Assembly (NCBI RefSeq): GCF_030466405.1
Contig: NZ_JAGGJF010000006.1
Location: forward strand, 150,309 to 214,308
DNA from: Pseudidiomarina terrestris
GTDB taxonomy: Bacteria; Pseudomonadota; Gammaproteobacteria; Enterobacterales; Alteromonadaceae
DNA: 64,000 nt
Reading direction: 5' to 3'
This document shows positions 50,489-59,767 of the stretch, in pieces. The translations under genes were made by a program, and so were the position numbers. The notes under the pieces are model-generated. The model saw nothing but the letters and a program-made list of their open reading frames with translations, was not told where the DNA came from and made no database searches. Each line of letters starts with the position of its first letter. Position 1 is the first letter of the stretch.

Positions 50489-50517
50489 ACTATACGTGAA
50501 TCACTACCTAATTACAA
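50489..50517 (-). promoter_or_regulatory. Candidate deaD promoter
   Basis: On the minus strand TTGTAA (50517-50512) and TATAGT (50494-50489) are exactly 17 bases apart, matching sigma-70 at four and five of six positions. The start would be near 50482, leaving a 5' leader of about 150 bases before the deaD ATG. Confidence 0.6.
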
Positions 50518-50608
50518 GCTAAACTAGCGTTGCATGTGAACCACTTAGGCAACATACTCATAGGAGAGTTATAAGTTTTTACTACTTGCCAACAACAAGG
50601 GGAAAATT

Positions 50609-52066
50609 ATGACATCCCACAGCATGCGTTCACTTACGAAGACCAATGCATTCATCGATGGCCACTGGGTGCCTGTGGAACAGCGTTTTGCCGTTACCAA
50701 CCCGGCCACTGGTGAAGTCGTTGCCGAAGTTGCTGATGCTGATGCAACGCTGACTGAACGGGCCGTTGAGGCAGCCAAAAATGCCCTGCCCGGCTGGCGC
50801 AAGAAGACGCCCCACGAGCGTGCCGAATTATTGCGTCGGTGGTTTAACTCGATGCTAAGTAACAAACAAGCCCTGGCCGAGTTAATGTGCGCCGAGCAAG
50901 GCAAGCCCGTCGCGGAAGCCGCGGCTGAAATTGAATACGGCGCCAGCTTTGTTGAGTGGTTTGCGGCTGAAGCTGAGCGCAGTTACGGCGACGTGCTCCC
51001 ACTGCAGAGCCCGGATAAGCGCGTTTGGATCACCAAACAAGGGGTAGGCGTCTGTGCCGCGATAACTCCCTGGAACTTTCCAAACGCCATGATCACCCGA
51101 AAAGTCGCGCCAGCGCTGGCAGCTGGCTGCACTATGGTGGTAAAACCACCACAATTAACACCACTTTCCGCACTGGCTATCGCGCAGCTCGCCAGCGAGG
51201 TGGGGATCCCTGACGGCGTCATCAATATCGTACCTAGCACTGACGCCAAATCGATTGGCGGAGTTCTCACCGAACATCCAGACGTGCGTAAGTTTAGTTT
51301 CACTGGCTCAACGGCGGTCGGTAAGAAACTGATGCAGCAATGCGCCAGCACCGTGAAGAAAGTATCTTTTGAGCTCGGTGGCAATGCTCCGTTTATCGTA
51401 TTTGACGATGCCGACATTGAGCTTGCAGTCGAGCAACTTTTAATCTGCAAATTCCGTAACGCAGGCCAGACCTGTATCAGTGCCAACCGTATTCTGGTAC
51501 AGGAGAAAGTCTTAGATAAATTCGTCAACACCCTGAAATCCGAAATGGAAAAGCTCAAAGTTGCCCCAGGTACTGCAGATGAAGTCGATTATGGCCCGCT
51601 GATTGACCAAGATGCCATCGATAAGGTCAAACGACTGGTTGCCGATGCCAGAGAGCAAGGTGCTAAATGTTTAACCGGCGGCAAGGTTCTGGACGAGGTT
51701 GGCGAGTTATTCTATGCCCCTACCCTGTTAACCGGAGTGACCTCAACCATGGACATCGCTCAGGAAGAGATATTTGGCCCCGTGGTTGCAGTTCAGACCT
51801 TCGACACCGAAGAAGAAGGCATCCGCAAAGCCAATGCCACGCCCTTTGGTCTGGCTGGCTACTTTTGTGCCGAAGACTATCGCCGTATCGAGCGGGTCAG
51901 TAGTGAACTGGAGTGTGGCATGCTCGGCATAAATGCCGGCGCCATCTCGCACGCGTATAACGCCTTCGGTGGTGTTAAAGAGTCAGGTATTGGTCGCGAA
52001 GGCTCGCGTTACGGCCTCGCCGAATACCAAGAAACCAAAACCCTTACTTTAGGTGGTTTTGCTTAA
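50609..52066 (+). CDS. gabD: Succinate-semialdehyde dehydrogenase family protein (GabD-like)
   Basis: NAD(P)-dependent aldehyde dehydrogenase. 485 residues; the start has AAGGGG 8 bases upstream. Glu255 in FELGGN and catalytic Cys289 in NAGQTCISANR fall at the numbers I recall for E. coli GabD. The cofactor block ITPWNFPNAMITRKVAPALAAG is near 149 and the C-terminal GREGSRYGLAEYQETK is typical of the SSADH subgroup. The likely reaction is succinate semialdehyde to succinate, but no gabT or other GABA gene is nearby, and related enzymes accept glutarate semialdehyde. The next aldehyde dehydrogenase starts 12 bases downstream. Confidence 0.85.
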   Translation: MTSHSMRSLTKTNAFIDGHWVPVEQRFAVTNPATGEVVAEVADADATLTERAVEAAKNALPGWRKKTPHERAELLRRWFNSMLSNKQALAELMCAEQGKPVAEAAAEIEYGASFVEWFAAEAERSYGDVLPLQSPDKRVWITKQGVGVCAAITPWNFPNAMITRKVAPALAAGCTMVVKPPQLTPLSALAIAQLASEVGIPDGVINIVPSTDAKSIGGVLTEHPDVRKFSFTGSTAVGKKLMQQCASTVKKVSFELGGNAPFIVFDDADIELAVEQLLICKFRNAGQTCISANRILVQEKVLDKFVNTLKSEMEKLKVAPGTADEVDYGPLIDQDAIDKVKRLVADAREQGAKCLTGGKVLDEVGELFYAPTLLTGVTSTMDIAQEEIFGPVVAVQTFDTEEEGIRKANATPFGLAGYFCAEDYRRIERVSSELECGMLGINAGAISHAYNAFGGVKESGIGREGSRYGLAEYQETKTLTLGGFA

Positions 52067-52078
52067 GGAGTACGACCT

Positions 52079-53458
52079 GTGTCAGAACAAATGGAGCTTA
52101 GCAACTTAATGCAACGCCTGCGCCATACCTATGTGAGCGGACTGACGCGTTCTCACGCGTGGCGTATGACGCAGCTGAAACAGCTCGCGTTAATGCTGGA
52201 AACACATGAAGCTGAGCTTCTCGAGGCGTTACATTCTGATCTGGGTAAAAGCCAGGCAGAAGGCTGGCTGACGGAGCTGGGTTATTTGACCAGTGATATT
52301 GAACATACCTGCAAGCGGCTACGGAAGTGGATGCAACCAACCCGCGTAAGTCAGCCACTGATGGCCTGGCCGGGCAAAAGCTTTTTGCAGCCCGAGCCGC
52401 TGGGGGTGGTGCTTATCATAGGTGCCTGGAATTACCCGCTACAATTGCTGCTAAGCCCATTGATTGCTGCTCTGGCAGCCGGTAATTGTGTCGTGCTGAA
52501 ACCGTCAGAACTTGCCCCAGCGACGGCGTCACTCATGGCGCGATTGTTGCCCGACTATTTAGCTAATGAAGCAGTTCAGGTGGTTAATGGCGGTGCTGAC
52601 ACTGCGCAAGCGCTTTTGCAGCAGCGTTTTGACCACATCATGTACACCGGGGGTGGTCGAGTCGGACGTATTGTCATGAAAGCCGCCGCCGAACATTTAA
52701 CACCAGTAACGCTGGAGTTGGGAGGAAAGAGCCCGGCGGTGGTGCTGGCGGATGCTGATATCAAAACAGCGGCCCGCCGTATTGCCTGGGGAAAGTGGCT
52801 GAACGCAGGACAAACCTGTATCGCTCCAGATTATGTGCTGGTCGATGAAAGCGTCAAAGCACCTTTTCTTGAGGCGCTACGAGAAGCGATTGAGTCCTTT
52901 TTTGGGGACGATGCAGCAGATGCTGACGACTATGGAATGATTGTCAATGAGCAACACTGGCAACGACTGGTCGATTACCTTGACCAGGGTACGCTTTATT
53001 ATGGCGGTGAGTTTGACCGTCAGGCGCGTTACATTGAACCCACCATAATGACCGAGGTCGCCACCGACAGCCCCGTCATGCAGGAGGAGATTTTCGGCCC
53101 GCTACTCCCGGTGCTGACGGTGCCAAACCTTGCCAGTGCCATCGAATTTATTCGTGATCGTGATAAGCCACTGGCACTTTATGGTTTCAGCGGCTCGACA
53201 CGCAGCCTACAGCAGTTAACGGAGCAAACCCACGCGGGGAACCAATGCAATAATGACACGCTGATGTTTATGCTGAATCCGAAGCTTCCCTTCGGCGGCG
53301 TAGGTCCTAGTGGCATGGGTCGCTATCATGGCAAATTTGGATTTGATACCTTTAGCCATCAGAAATCGGTAATGCAACGGCCATTTTGGTTCGATCCGAA
53401 TTTCCGGTATCCTCCCTATACTTCGTTTAAGCAAAAGCTTTTACGCTGGTTTAGTTAG
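52079..53458 (+). CDS. Aldehyde dehydrogenase, ALDH3/coniferyl-aldehyde type
   Basis: 459 residues from a GTG start with AGGAG 8 bases upstream. Short-form (class 3) aldehyde dehydrogenase: GAWNYPLQLLLSPLIAALAAGN near 115-136, Glu213 in LELGGKS, Cys247 in NAGQTCIAPD, and the C-terminal FRYPPYTSFKQKLLRWF tail typical of fatty or coniferyl aldehyde dehydrogenases. It probably oxidises hydrophobic medium- or long-chain or aromatic aldehydes, such as lipid peroxidation products. It is coupled to the upstream GabD-like gene (12-base gap) and followed by a thioredoxin-TPR gene, so the three may form a stress or aldehyde-detoxification operon. Confidence 0.88.
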   Translation: MSEQMELSNLMQRLRHTYVSGLTRSHAWRMTQLKQLALMLETHEAELLEALHSDLGKSQAEGWLTELGYLTSDIEHTCKRLRKWMQPTRVSQPLMAWPGKSFLQPEPLGVVLIIGAWNYPLQLLLSPLIAALAAGNCVVLKPSELAPATASLMARLLPDYLANEAVQVVNGGADTAQALLQQRFDHIMYTGGGRVGRIVMKAAAEHLTPVTLELGGKSPAVVLADADIKTAARRIAWGKWLNAGQTCIAPDYVLVDESVKAPFLEALREAIESFFGDDAADADDYGMIVNEQHWQRLVDYLDQGTLYYGGEFDRQARYIEPTIMTEVATDSPVMQEEIFGPLLPVLTVPNLASAIEFIRDRDKPLALYGFSGSTRSLQQLTEQTHAGNQCNNDTLMFMLNPKLPFGGVGPSGMGRYHGKFGFDTFSHQKSVMQRPFWFDPNFRYPPYTSFKQKLLRWFS

Positions 53459-53495
53459 TTCAACATACAAACTTAATGAGTAAGAAGGAATAAGT

Positions 53496-54344
53496 GTGGC
53501 AAACACAGGTATCACGGTAACGCTCGAGAACTTCCAACAAGTGATTCTGGAGGGCTCTCAATCCAAACTGATTATTGTCGATTTTTGGGCTGACTGGTGT
53601 GAGCCGTGTAAGCAGCTCATGCCGGTATTGGAAAAACTTGCCGCCGAATACAGTGACCGTGTCACTTTGGCTAAAATCGATTGTGACGAACAGCAGCAAC
53701 TTGCCGCCCAATTTGGCATTCGCAGCTTGCCGACCGTCGCGTTTTTCAAAGAGGGTCAGCCCGTGGATGGCTTTGCCGGTGTTGAGCCCGAAAGTGCTAT
53801 CCGTGCGCGGATTGAACAACATATACCTGGCCCTGGCGAGGACTTACTAAAGCATGCCCGGGAGTTACTCGAGCAAGAACAATTTGACGAGGCTTATGCG
53901 CTTGCCAAACAGGCCTATGACCTGCAGCCAGAAGACACCCAGGCGCAACTGACTTTAGCTGATGCAGCCTGCAGCCTTGGCCGAATCGAGCAAACGGAGT
54001 CATTGCTAGATGGAATTCGACTCGCTGATCAGGACAGCTATTTCCAGCAGGTACAGAGTAAATTACAGCTGGCAAAGCAAGCGGCGGACAGTCCGGAGCT
54101 GCGAGCCCTGCAGCAGCAGGTAAAGGAACAACCGGATAATCTCGAACTGGCACTGGAATTAGCGACCAGCTTATATCAGGCGAAGCGTATGGAAGAGGCG
54201 TTGGAGGTTTGCTTTTCCGTACTCAAACGAGATTTCAACTTTCCAGAAGCCAGACAACAAGCGCTGGATATGCTCAATGGCCTACCAAAAGGCGATCCTT
54301 TGGCCGCCCGTTACCGCCGTTTACTCTATAGCATGATGTATTAA
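53496..54344 (+). CDS. cnoX: Thioredoxin-TPR protein, CnoX/YbbN-like
   Basis: 282 residues from GTG, with AAGGA 6 bases upstream. An N-terminal thioredoxin fold (about 1-110) with DFWADWCEPCKQ, active cysteines 35 and 38, and the cis-proline in SLPTVAFF. A C-terminal helical TPR region (about 115-280) follows, with repeats such as DEAYALAKQAYDLQPEDTQAQLTLADA. CnoX is a chaperone partner of GroEL that protects proteins from chlorine and oxidative stress. E. coli CnoX has SxxC in place of CxxC, whereas here both cysteines are present, so thiol-disulfide activity is likely. Its 3' end overlaps the opposing alkB by four bases. Confidence 0.9.
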   Translation: MANTGITVTLENFQQVILEGSQSKLIIVDFWADWCEPCKQLMPVLEKLAAEYSDRVTLAKIDCDEQQQLAAQFGIRSLPTVAFFKEGQPVDGFAGVEPESAIRARIEQHIPGPGEDLLKHARELLEQEQFDEAYALAKQAYDLQPEDTQAQLTLADAACSLGRIEQTESLLDGIRLADQDSYFQQVQSKLQLAKQAADSPELRALQQQVKEQPDNLELALELATSLYQAKRMEEALEVCFSVLKRDFNFPEARQQALDMLNGLPKGDPLAARYRRLLYSMMY

Positions 54345-54991
54345 GAGCCGGCTCGGCGCAGCGTAAGGTTTATGCGCTGCGCGCCAAGCTGCGGATGGTG
54401 GCCATCCGCTAATTTGGCAATTCCATGATAGCGCAAGCGATCAACACCACCCCAGACCACTACGTCACCATGCCGCAGCTCGATACGAGACGGACGATCC
54501 GAACGTTGCAAACCTCCCCATAAAAAACGCGCCGGTAAACCAAGTGACACCGATACTATGGGATGCTCAAAGGAGTATTCATCACGGTCTTGATGAAGTC
54601 CCATCTGCGTGCCTGGCTGGTAACGATTGATCAGGCAAGCGTCAGCAATAAACTCAGAAAAGCCCACGTGTGCAGCGGCATTTTTCGCTAATCCAATCAC
54701 CGCAGCAGGTAACTCTGGCCAAGGCTTTTCCGTCAAAGGATCTGTCCCTACGTAACGGTATCCCTGCTTATCACTATGCCACCCCCAGCTTCCGCTATTT
54801 GTGGTTTGCACCGACATCGCTCGTCCACCAGGCGTCTGCAGGCGACGCCACAAGGCTTGGCTCGTTATAGTATCAATTGCCTTAAGCAGCTGCCTTTCCC
54901 AGGGTAAGGCATAGCCGCGTAACAGCGCGCTCTGCTCACCAAGAGAAATGATCTCAGGGCTTCCGTTTGTCGAGAATAAATCGTGTTGCAT
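54341..54991 (-). CDS. alkB: Alkylated DNA repair dioxygenase AlkB
   Basis: Fe(II)/2-oxoglutarate dioxygenase that oxidatively removes methyl groups from 1-methyladenine and 3-methylcytosine. Start at 54991 gives 216 residues, the E. coli length, and the MQHDLF N-terminus resembles E. coli MLDLF; the frame is open 177 codons further but that part is antisense to the transporter region. Iron ligands His133, Asp135 (LHQDRDE) and His189; 2-oxoglutarate Arg206 in RINLTLR. TPGGRAMSV and ADACLINRY are further family blocks. No ada gene is adjacent. The ribosome site is weak. Confidence 0.95.
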   Translation of the reverse strand: MQHDLFSTNGSPEIISLGEQSALLRGYALPWERQLLKAIDTITSQALWRRLQTPGGRAMSVQTTNSGSWGWHSDKQGYRYVGTDPLTEKPWPELPAAVIGLAKNAAAHVGFSEFIADACLINRYQPGTQMGLHQDRDEYSFEHPIVSVSLGLPARFLWGGLQRSDRPSRIELRHGDVVVWGGVDRLRYHGIAKLADGHHPQLGAQRINLTLRRAGS

Positions 54992-55089
54992 CGTATCTAT
55001 GTGTTGCTGGTGCTTGCCGCATTCTACGGCATACGCTAGGATTGAGCGAATGTTCGTCGAGGTTTCCTTATGCCTCGCTAAGCTATGTC

Positions 55090-55095
55090 TATAAT
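55090..55095 (+). promoter_or_regulatory. Candidate -10 element for the SNF-type transporter
   Basis: A perfect TATAAT, 22 bases before the transporter ATG at 55118. No good -35 is seen at 16-18 bases upstream, so an activator or another spacing would be needed. The gap between the divergent alkB and transporter starts is 126 bases. Confidence 0.35.
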
Positions 55096-55117
55096 AACTA
55101 TAAATAAAGGTCCCCCT

Positions 55118-56536
55118 ATGAGTACATCTCGCGAGCATTTTAGCTCGAAAATTGGCTTCATACTGGCTGCGGCAGGTTCTGCCGTAGGTATTGGCAACCT
55201 CGTTGGTTTCCCAGTTGCAGCAACGAAAAACGGCGGCGGTGCATTTCTTATCATCTATGCACTTTTTGTCGCTTTTATTTGTCTGCCAATCATGCTCGCG
55301 GAAATGGGACTGGGCCGCCGTACTCAGCATAGCCCTTATAGCGCTTACGCCGAACTTGGTAAGAATGCTATTCAGTGGCGTCTCGCCGGGTGGTTCGCAA
55401 CCATAACGCCGTTTATGATTGCAGTCTTCTATATGGTCATTACCGTGTGGATCTTCGGTTATCTGTTTCAGACCTTGTCGGGTAATTTGGAAGTCATAGC
55501 GCAACCCGAGTACTTTGGACATTTCGTTAACGACTATTCGTTTGTCGGTTACTTAATCGCCGTCACCCTGATCATCAACTTTATTCTGGTAGGTGGTGTC
55601 CGTAAGGGTATTGAACGCGCATCCAAAATTCTGATGCCAACGTTGTTTTTAATGCTCATCTTACTGGTCATCTTCGTACTGACATTGGATAACGCCATGG
55701 CAGGGGTCGAATTCTATCTGGTTCCTGATTTCAGCAAAATTGATGGTAGTGTGATTAACGGTGCCCTCGCCCAAGCATTCTTCTCGTTGTCGTTAGGTAT
55801 GGGGATTCTCATTACCTATGGCTCCTATTTCCGCCGCAATGACGATATCGTGACCTCTGGTAAGCTGGTCGCTATTACCGACACGGCAGTAGCTTTTACC
55901 GCCGGCTTAATGACATTACCTGCAATTTTTGCCATCTATCCAGATACCAACCCAGAGTCCTTAAGTGACTCATCGGTATCAATGATTTTCTCGTTCTTCC
56001 CGCAAATTTTCATGCAGTTGTCAGACATTATAGGTTACGGTTTTGCCACAGTCGCAGCTTCCGTCTTCTTTTTGCTCGCCTTTGTTGCCGCTATCACTTC
56101 ATTAGTGTCTATTATCGAAGTGCCGACCTCATCCTTTATGGAGAAGCGCAACGTGTCACGCAGTACGGCGCTATTGGTTATGGGCATTGCCATCACTATT
56201 CTGACCTTACTGGCAGCCACGTCCTTTGGTCTGGTGCCCTGGGTGAGCCACGTGATTACCTACGCCGGGATAGATAAGTCACTGTTCGATGTCATTGTCG
56301 ACGTCTTTTACGAAACCATCTTGCCATTAAACGGTCTGTTGATTTGTCTCTTTGTCCGCTTCCGCTGGAAGCGTGAGAACTTCGCGGCTGAACTTGGCGA
56401 AGGTAACAGTAACTACGCAACCAGCTTTCTGCACAAATATGTCAACTTTGCGATCGGTACCTTTATCCCGTTAATTCTCGCTCTCGTATTTGCCAATACG
56501 GTAGCAGCGAAGTTCTTTGGTGTGGCTTTGTTGTAA
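55118..56536 (+). CDS. Sodium-dependent transporter, SNF (neurotransmitter symporter) family
   Basis: Inner-membrane Na+-coupled symporter with a LeuT fold. Start ATG at 55118 with AAAGG 7 bases upstream. 472 residues, about eleven to twelve spans. The SNF signature is at the start (KIGFILAAAGSAVGIGNLVGFPVAATKNGGGAF contains the Na+-site residues, residues about 9-41), followed by PIMLAEMGLGRR. TM6 is AQAFFSLSLGMGILITYGSY near 223. Bacterial SNF members move amino acids such as tryptophan, tyrosine or methionine; the substrate here is not readable. Consistent with a Na+-rich marine habitat. Confidence 0.92.
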   Translation: MSTSREHFSSKIGFILAAAGSAVGIGNLVGFPVAATKNGGGAFLIIYALFVAFICLPIMLAEMGLGRRTQHSPYSAYAELGKNAIQWRLAGWFATITPFMIAVFYMVITVWIFGYLFQTLSGNLEVIAQPEYFGHFVNDYSFVGYLIAVTLIINFILVGGVRKGIERASKILMPTLFLMLILLVIFVLTLDNAMAGVEFYLVPDFSKIDGSVINGALAQAFFSLSLGMGILITYGSYFRRNDDIVTSGKLVAITDTAVAFTAGLMTLPAIFAIYPDTNPESLSDSSVSMIFSFFPQIFMQLSDIIGYGFATVAASVFFLLAFVAAITSLVSIIEVPTSSFMEKRNVSRSTALLVMGIAITILTLLAATSFGLVPWVSHVITYAGIDKSLFDVIVDVFYETILPLNGLLICLFVRFRWKRENFAAELGEGNSNYATSFLHKYVNFAIGTFIPLILALVFANTVAAKFFGVALL

Positions 56537-56558
56537 GCTGCTTACACGTCATCACGAC

Positions 56559-58484
56559 ATGTCACTGCAAGCTTCATTAGCACTCGTCAGACACCATTTG
56601 AAAACAGCACGGCAACGTGCTGTTTTCATTTTTAGCCCAGACCATGATCATGAGCGTGCACAGCTTCGTGATAAGCTGCTGGAACTCACTCCCAACGCCC
56701 TGCACTTCAGTGATACAACAGCTGACACTAAAGCCATTCACCGTTACCGCGATGTACTGGGTCAGACTTATGACGCAGTGCTGCTTGACTACCAGCAGCT
56801 TATTCATGCTGATGCCCTTGCGGCAGTCACCGGCACCATCAGGGGTGGCGGTATTTTGTGGGTGATTTTACCGGCGGGCTCATCAGCATTTAAACAGCGG
56901 CTGTTACAATCTGCCGAAGAGATCGGTCTGGTTCGACACGTCGGCCACTGGCAACACCTGCCTGATCATCTCGCTGCCGTTAGTCAGACGCACCTGCCTG
57001 CGTCTGCTGCACCAGACTTACCCTCTGCCAGTCAGGCTCAGGTCATTAGTCAAATGACCAAATACAAATTAGCGACACATCTCTTGCTCGCCGACCGTGG
57101 GCGCGGCAAAAGTACGACTTTGGGCCTGGCGATTAAAGCAGCGGGTTACAGCTCAGCAAAGCCGATTCTGGTGACCGCGCCGCAGCCACAGGCTGCGGCT
57201 ACACTCTTAAAACATGCTGCCGGCGGGGCACGGTTTCGGGCATGGGATCGACTACTTAAAGATAGTTCTGAGTTCGGCGCCAAGCTCGTTATCGATGAAG
57301 CCGCGGCTATTCCGTTACATATTCTCAAGCAACTGCAGCAGCATTTCCGTGTCTGGGCCATCGCGACTACCGTCGACGGTTATGAAGGCTGTGGTAAAGG
57401 CTTTGCCCTGCGGTTTCTAACCTGGCTCAAACAAAGCTGCGAGTGTCAGCAACACCAGCTCACCGAGCCGCTCCGTTGGAGCACTGCTGACGCAGTAGAG
57501 GCATGGCTCAATCAAGTGCTGATGCTCAAACTCGCACCCTTAAAAAAACCGCAAGCAACATCAGGCCAAGTCCGCTGGCATTATGTTCATGCCAGTGAGC
57601 TTAGCAATGCACTCCTACAGCAGGTGATGACGCTACTCCTTGAAGCGCATTATCAAAGCAGTCCAAACGATCTGCGGTTATTACTCGATGACCCCGCTCA
57701 GCACCTCGGTTTATTACTGGCAGATGAGCTGGTTATAGGTGTCTGCTGGGTGGCGCAGGAAGGTCCTATCGAATTGGAGCTACAACAACCTGTTTTGCGC
57801 GGTGAGCGTCGGCTTAAGGGGCAGCTTCTGCCGCAAGCGGTAGGATTTTACCGGCAACAACCCGATTGTCTTGCGTGGCGCTGGCTGCGCATTGTCCGCA
57901 TTGCCACGCACCCCGAACTGCGCCGCCAGGGGATTGGCCGGCGCATGCTTACAGCGCTCTATCAACATGCACAGACACAGAACATAGATGCGTTAGGTAC
58001 CAGTTTTGGCATCACGCCCGCAGTTGAAGCTTTTTGGCAAACATCAGGGCTGGTGGAAATCCGCCGTGGCCAGAAAAAGAATATGGCCAGTGGCGCGGTC
58101 AGTGCGATCTGGGCGCAGGGGCTGACCACGGCAAGCTGTTCGCTGATCAAAGCGTTACAACAGTTACAGGAAGCCGAACTATGCTGGCAGCGCGGCCAAA
58201 CTGTGCCACTGAACCTTAATATCGACACTACCGTTGTTCCCATTCTGCGTGGTTTTGCGCAAGGGTATTTACCGCTGTCGAACGCGCGCTTTGCCTGGTG
58301 GTATATACTGCGGCAGCAAGCTGCACATTCAGTTCTGGCAGCCCAACCCCGGGCGCTATTTGACCCGACTATTGATAGTGCGGCGTTGACGCAAATCAAC
58401 CACGCTAACAGCCGCGCCGAATTTGAGAATCAGCTACGAGAAATCGTTGGTCAGTATCTGCACTACGGCCCCACCAAAGGTTAA
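56559..58484 (+). CDS. tmcA: tRNA(Met) cytidine acetyltransferase TmcA
   Basis: Makes N4-acetylcytidine at the wobble position of elongator tRNA-Met with ATP and acetyl-CoA. The ATG at 56559 gives 641 residues (E. coli 671); an alternative start lies inside the transporter gene. N-terminal DUF1726-like domain; RecD-like helicase module with Walker A LADRGRGKST near 178 and VIDEAAAIPL near 245; GNAT acetyltransferase domain with RIATHPELRRQGIGRRML near 450; C-terminal tRNA-binding region. The ribosome site is weak, and the gene starts 22 bases after the transporter stop. Confidence 0.95.
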   Translation: MSLQASLALVRHHLKTARQRAVFIFSPDHDHERAQLRDKLLELTPNALHFSDTTADTKAIHRYRDVLGQTYDAVLLDYQQLIHADALAAVTGTIRGGGILWVILPAGSSAFKQRLLQSAEEIGLVRHVGHWQHLPDHLAAVSQTHLPASAAPDLPSASQAQVISQMTKYKLATHLLLADRGRGKSTTLGLAIKAAGYSSAKPILVTAPQPQAAATLLKHAAGGARFRAWDRLLKDSSEFGAKLVIDEAAAIPLHILKQLQQHFRVWAIATTVDGYEGCGKGFALRFLTWLKQSCECQQHQLTEPLRWSTADAVEAWLNQVLMLKLAPLKKPQATSGQVRWHYVHASELSNALLQQVMTLLLEAHYQSSPNDLRLLLDDPAQHLGLLLADELVIGVCWVAQEGPIELELQQPVLRGERRLKGQLLPQAVGFYRQQPDCLAWRWLRIVRIATHPELRRQGIGRRMLTALYQHAQTQNIDALGTSFGITPAVEAFWQTSGLVEIRRGQKKNMASGAVSAIWAQGLTTASCSLIKALQQLQEAELCWQRGQTVPLNLNIDTTVVPILRGFAQGYLPLSNARFAWWYILRQQAAHSVLAAQPRALFDPTIDSAALTQINHANSRAEFENQLREIVGQYLHYGPTKG

Positions 58485-58566
58485 GTCGGGATGCTGTTTT
58501 TGCAAAAATATGCTATCTTTCAGCCTTTAAGTCACCCGTAAATGGAACCAAAGAAAGGGTCTCTAC

Positions 58567-59766
58567 ATGTCACGAGTATTAGTTATTGGCGCCGGCGGTG
58601 TAGCCGGAGTCGTTGTCAAAAAATGTGCAATGCTACCAGAGTATTTTTCTGAAATTCACCTGGCCAGTCGTACCGTTTCGAAATGCGAAGCCTTGCAACA
58701 GGAAGTGGGTAAAGATCGCGTGGTCGGTGTTTACCAGGTTGATGCCGACAATGCTGGTGAGGTGGCAAAACTAATCCGTGAGGTTGAGCCAGCGCTGGTA
58801 ATTAATGTTGCTCTTCCTTATCAGGACCTGCCAATCATGGATGCTTGTTTAGAAACCGGCGTTCACTACCTGGATACGGCCAACTACGAGCCTAAAGACG
58901 AAGCCAAATTCGAATACTCCTGGCAGTGGGCCTACCATGAGCGTTTCAAAGAGAAAGGCATCATGGCACTACTTGGCGCCGGCTTTGATCCAGGCGTGAC
59001 CAACGTGTTTACTGCATACGCTGCAAAACATTATTTTGATGAAATTCATTATCTGGATATTGTCGATTGTAATGGCGGAGACCATGGTCAGGCCTTTGCG
59101 ACCAACTTCAATCCGGAAATTAATATTCGCGAGATTACCCAACGAGGCAAATACTGGGAAAACGGGGAGTGGCTTGAGACTGACCCGATCAGTGTGCGCG
59201 AAGATCTCGACTATCCGGGTGTCGGTGTCCGCGCTTCTTATTTGTTGTTCCATGAAGAGCTGGAGTCACTGGTAAAACATTTCCCAAGTCTCAAACGCGC
59301 GCGATTCTGGATGACCTTTGGTGATCAGTACCTGACGCATTTACGCGTATTGGAAAATGTCGGTATGACCTCGATTGAGCCAGTTGAGTTTCAGGGACAG
59401 AAAATTGTACCTCTGGAGTTTTTGAAAGCAGTATTGCCAAACCCAGGCTCGTTAGCCGAAGGTTACACTGGACGCACCTGTATCGGTACTTATGTCACTG
59501 GCATCAAAGATGGTGAAGAGAAAACTATCTTCATTTTCAATAACTGTGACCACGCCGCCTGTAACGCAGAAGTAGGTGCGCAAGCCGTATCCTACACCAC
59601 TGGTGTACCAGCGATGATCGGTGCTTCCATGATGCTGCAAGAGCACTGGATGAAACCTGGAGTCTGGAACATGGAACAATTTGACCCGGATGAGTTCATG
59701 GAGCGTCTGAACAAGTACGGTCTGCCATGGCAGGTGGTCGAATGTGAATCACCATTTAAGCGCTAA
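58567..59766 (+). CDS. Carboxy(nor)spermidine dehydrogenase (saccharopine dehydrogenase family)
   Basis: NADPH-dependent enzyme joining aspartate semialdehyde to putrescine (giving carboxyspermidine) or to diaminopropane (carboxynorspermidine). 399 residues, AAAGGG before the ATG. Rossmann motif VIGAGGVAGVV at residues 5-15, then HLASRTVSKCEAL; GAGFDPGVTNVFTAYA near 138, and the C-terminal CIGTYVTGIKDGEEKTIF segment. The immediate neighbour, the matching decarboxylase, makes the assignment firm within the saccharopine dehydrogenase-like family. The product feeds nspC, whose start is 2 bases downstream. Confidence 0.92.
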   Translation: MSRVLVIGAGGVAGVVVKKCAMLPEYFSEIHLASRTVSKCEALQQEVGKDRVVGVYQVDADNAGEVAKLIREVEPALVINVALPYQDLPIMDACLETGVHYLDTANYEPKDEAKFEYSWQWAYHERFKEKGIMALLGAGFDPGVTNVFTAYAAKHYFDEIHYLDIVDCNGGDHGQAFATNFNPEINIREITQRGKYWENGEWLETDPISVREDLDYPGVGVRASYLLFHEELESLVKHFPSLKRARFWMTFGDQYLTHLRVLENVGMTSIEPVEFQGQKIVPLEFLKAVLPNPGSLAEGYTGRTCIGTYVTGIKDGEEKTIFIFNNCDHAACNAEVGAQAVSYTTGVPAMIGASMMLQEHWMKPGVWNMEQFDPDEFMERLNKYGLPWQVVECESPFKR

Positions 59767-59767
59767 T

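Noticed and set aside
50530..50558. TTGCAT/CATACT as promoter of the GabD-like gene
   Set aside because: Spacing is 17 but only three and four of six bases match; too weak to list.
50983..51558. 191-codon antisense frame inside the GabD-like gene
   Set aside because: The sense gene has both catalytic residues in place; the antisense protein is low-complexity Ser/Thr-rich.
54992..55522. N-terminal extension of alkB by 177 codons
   Set aside because: The extension is antisense to the transporter gene and intergenic DNA and resembles nothing in the AlkB family; starting at 54991 gives the standard 216 residues.
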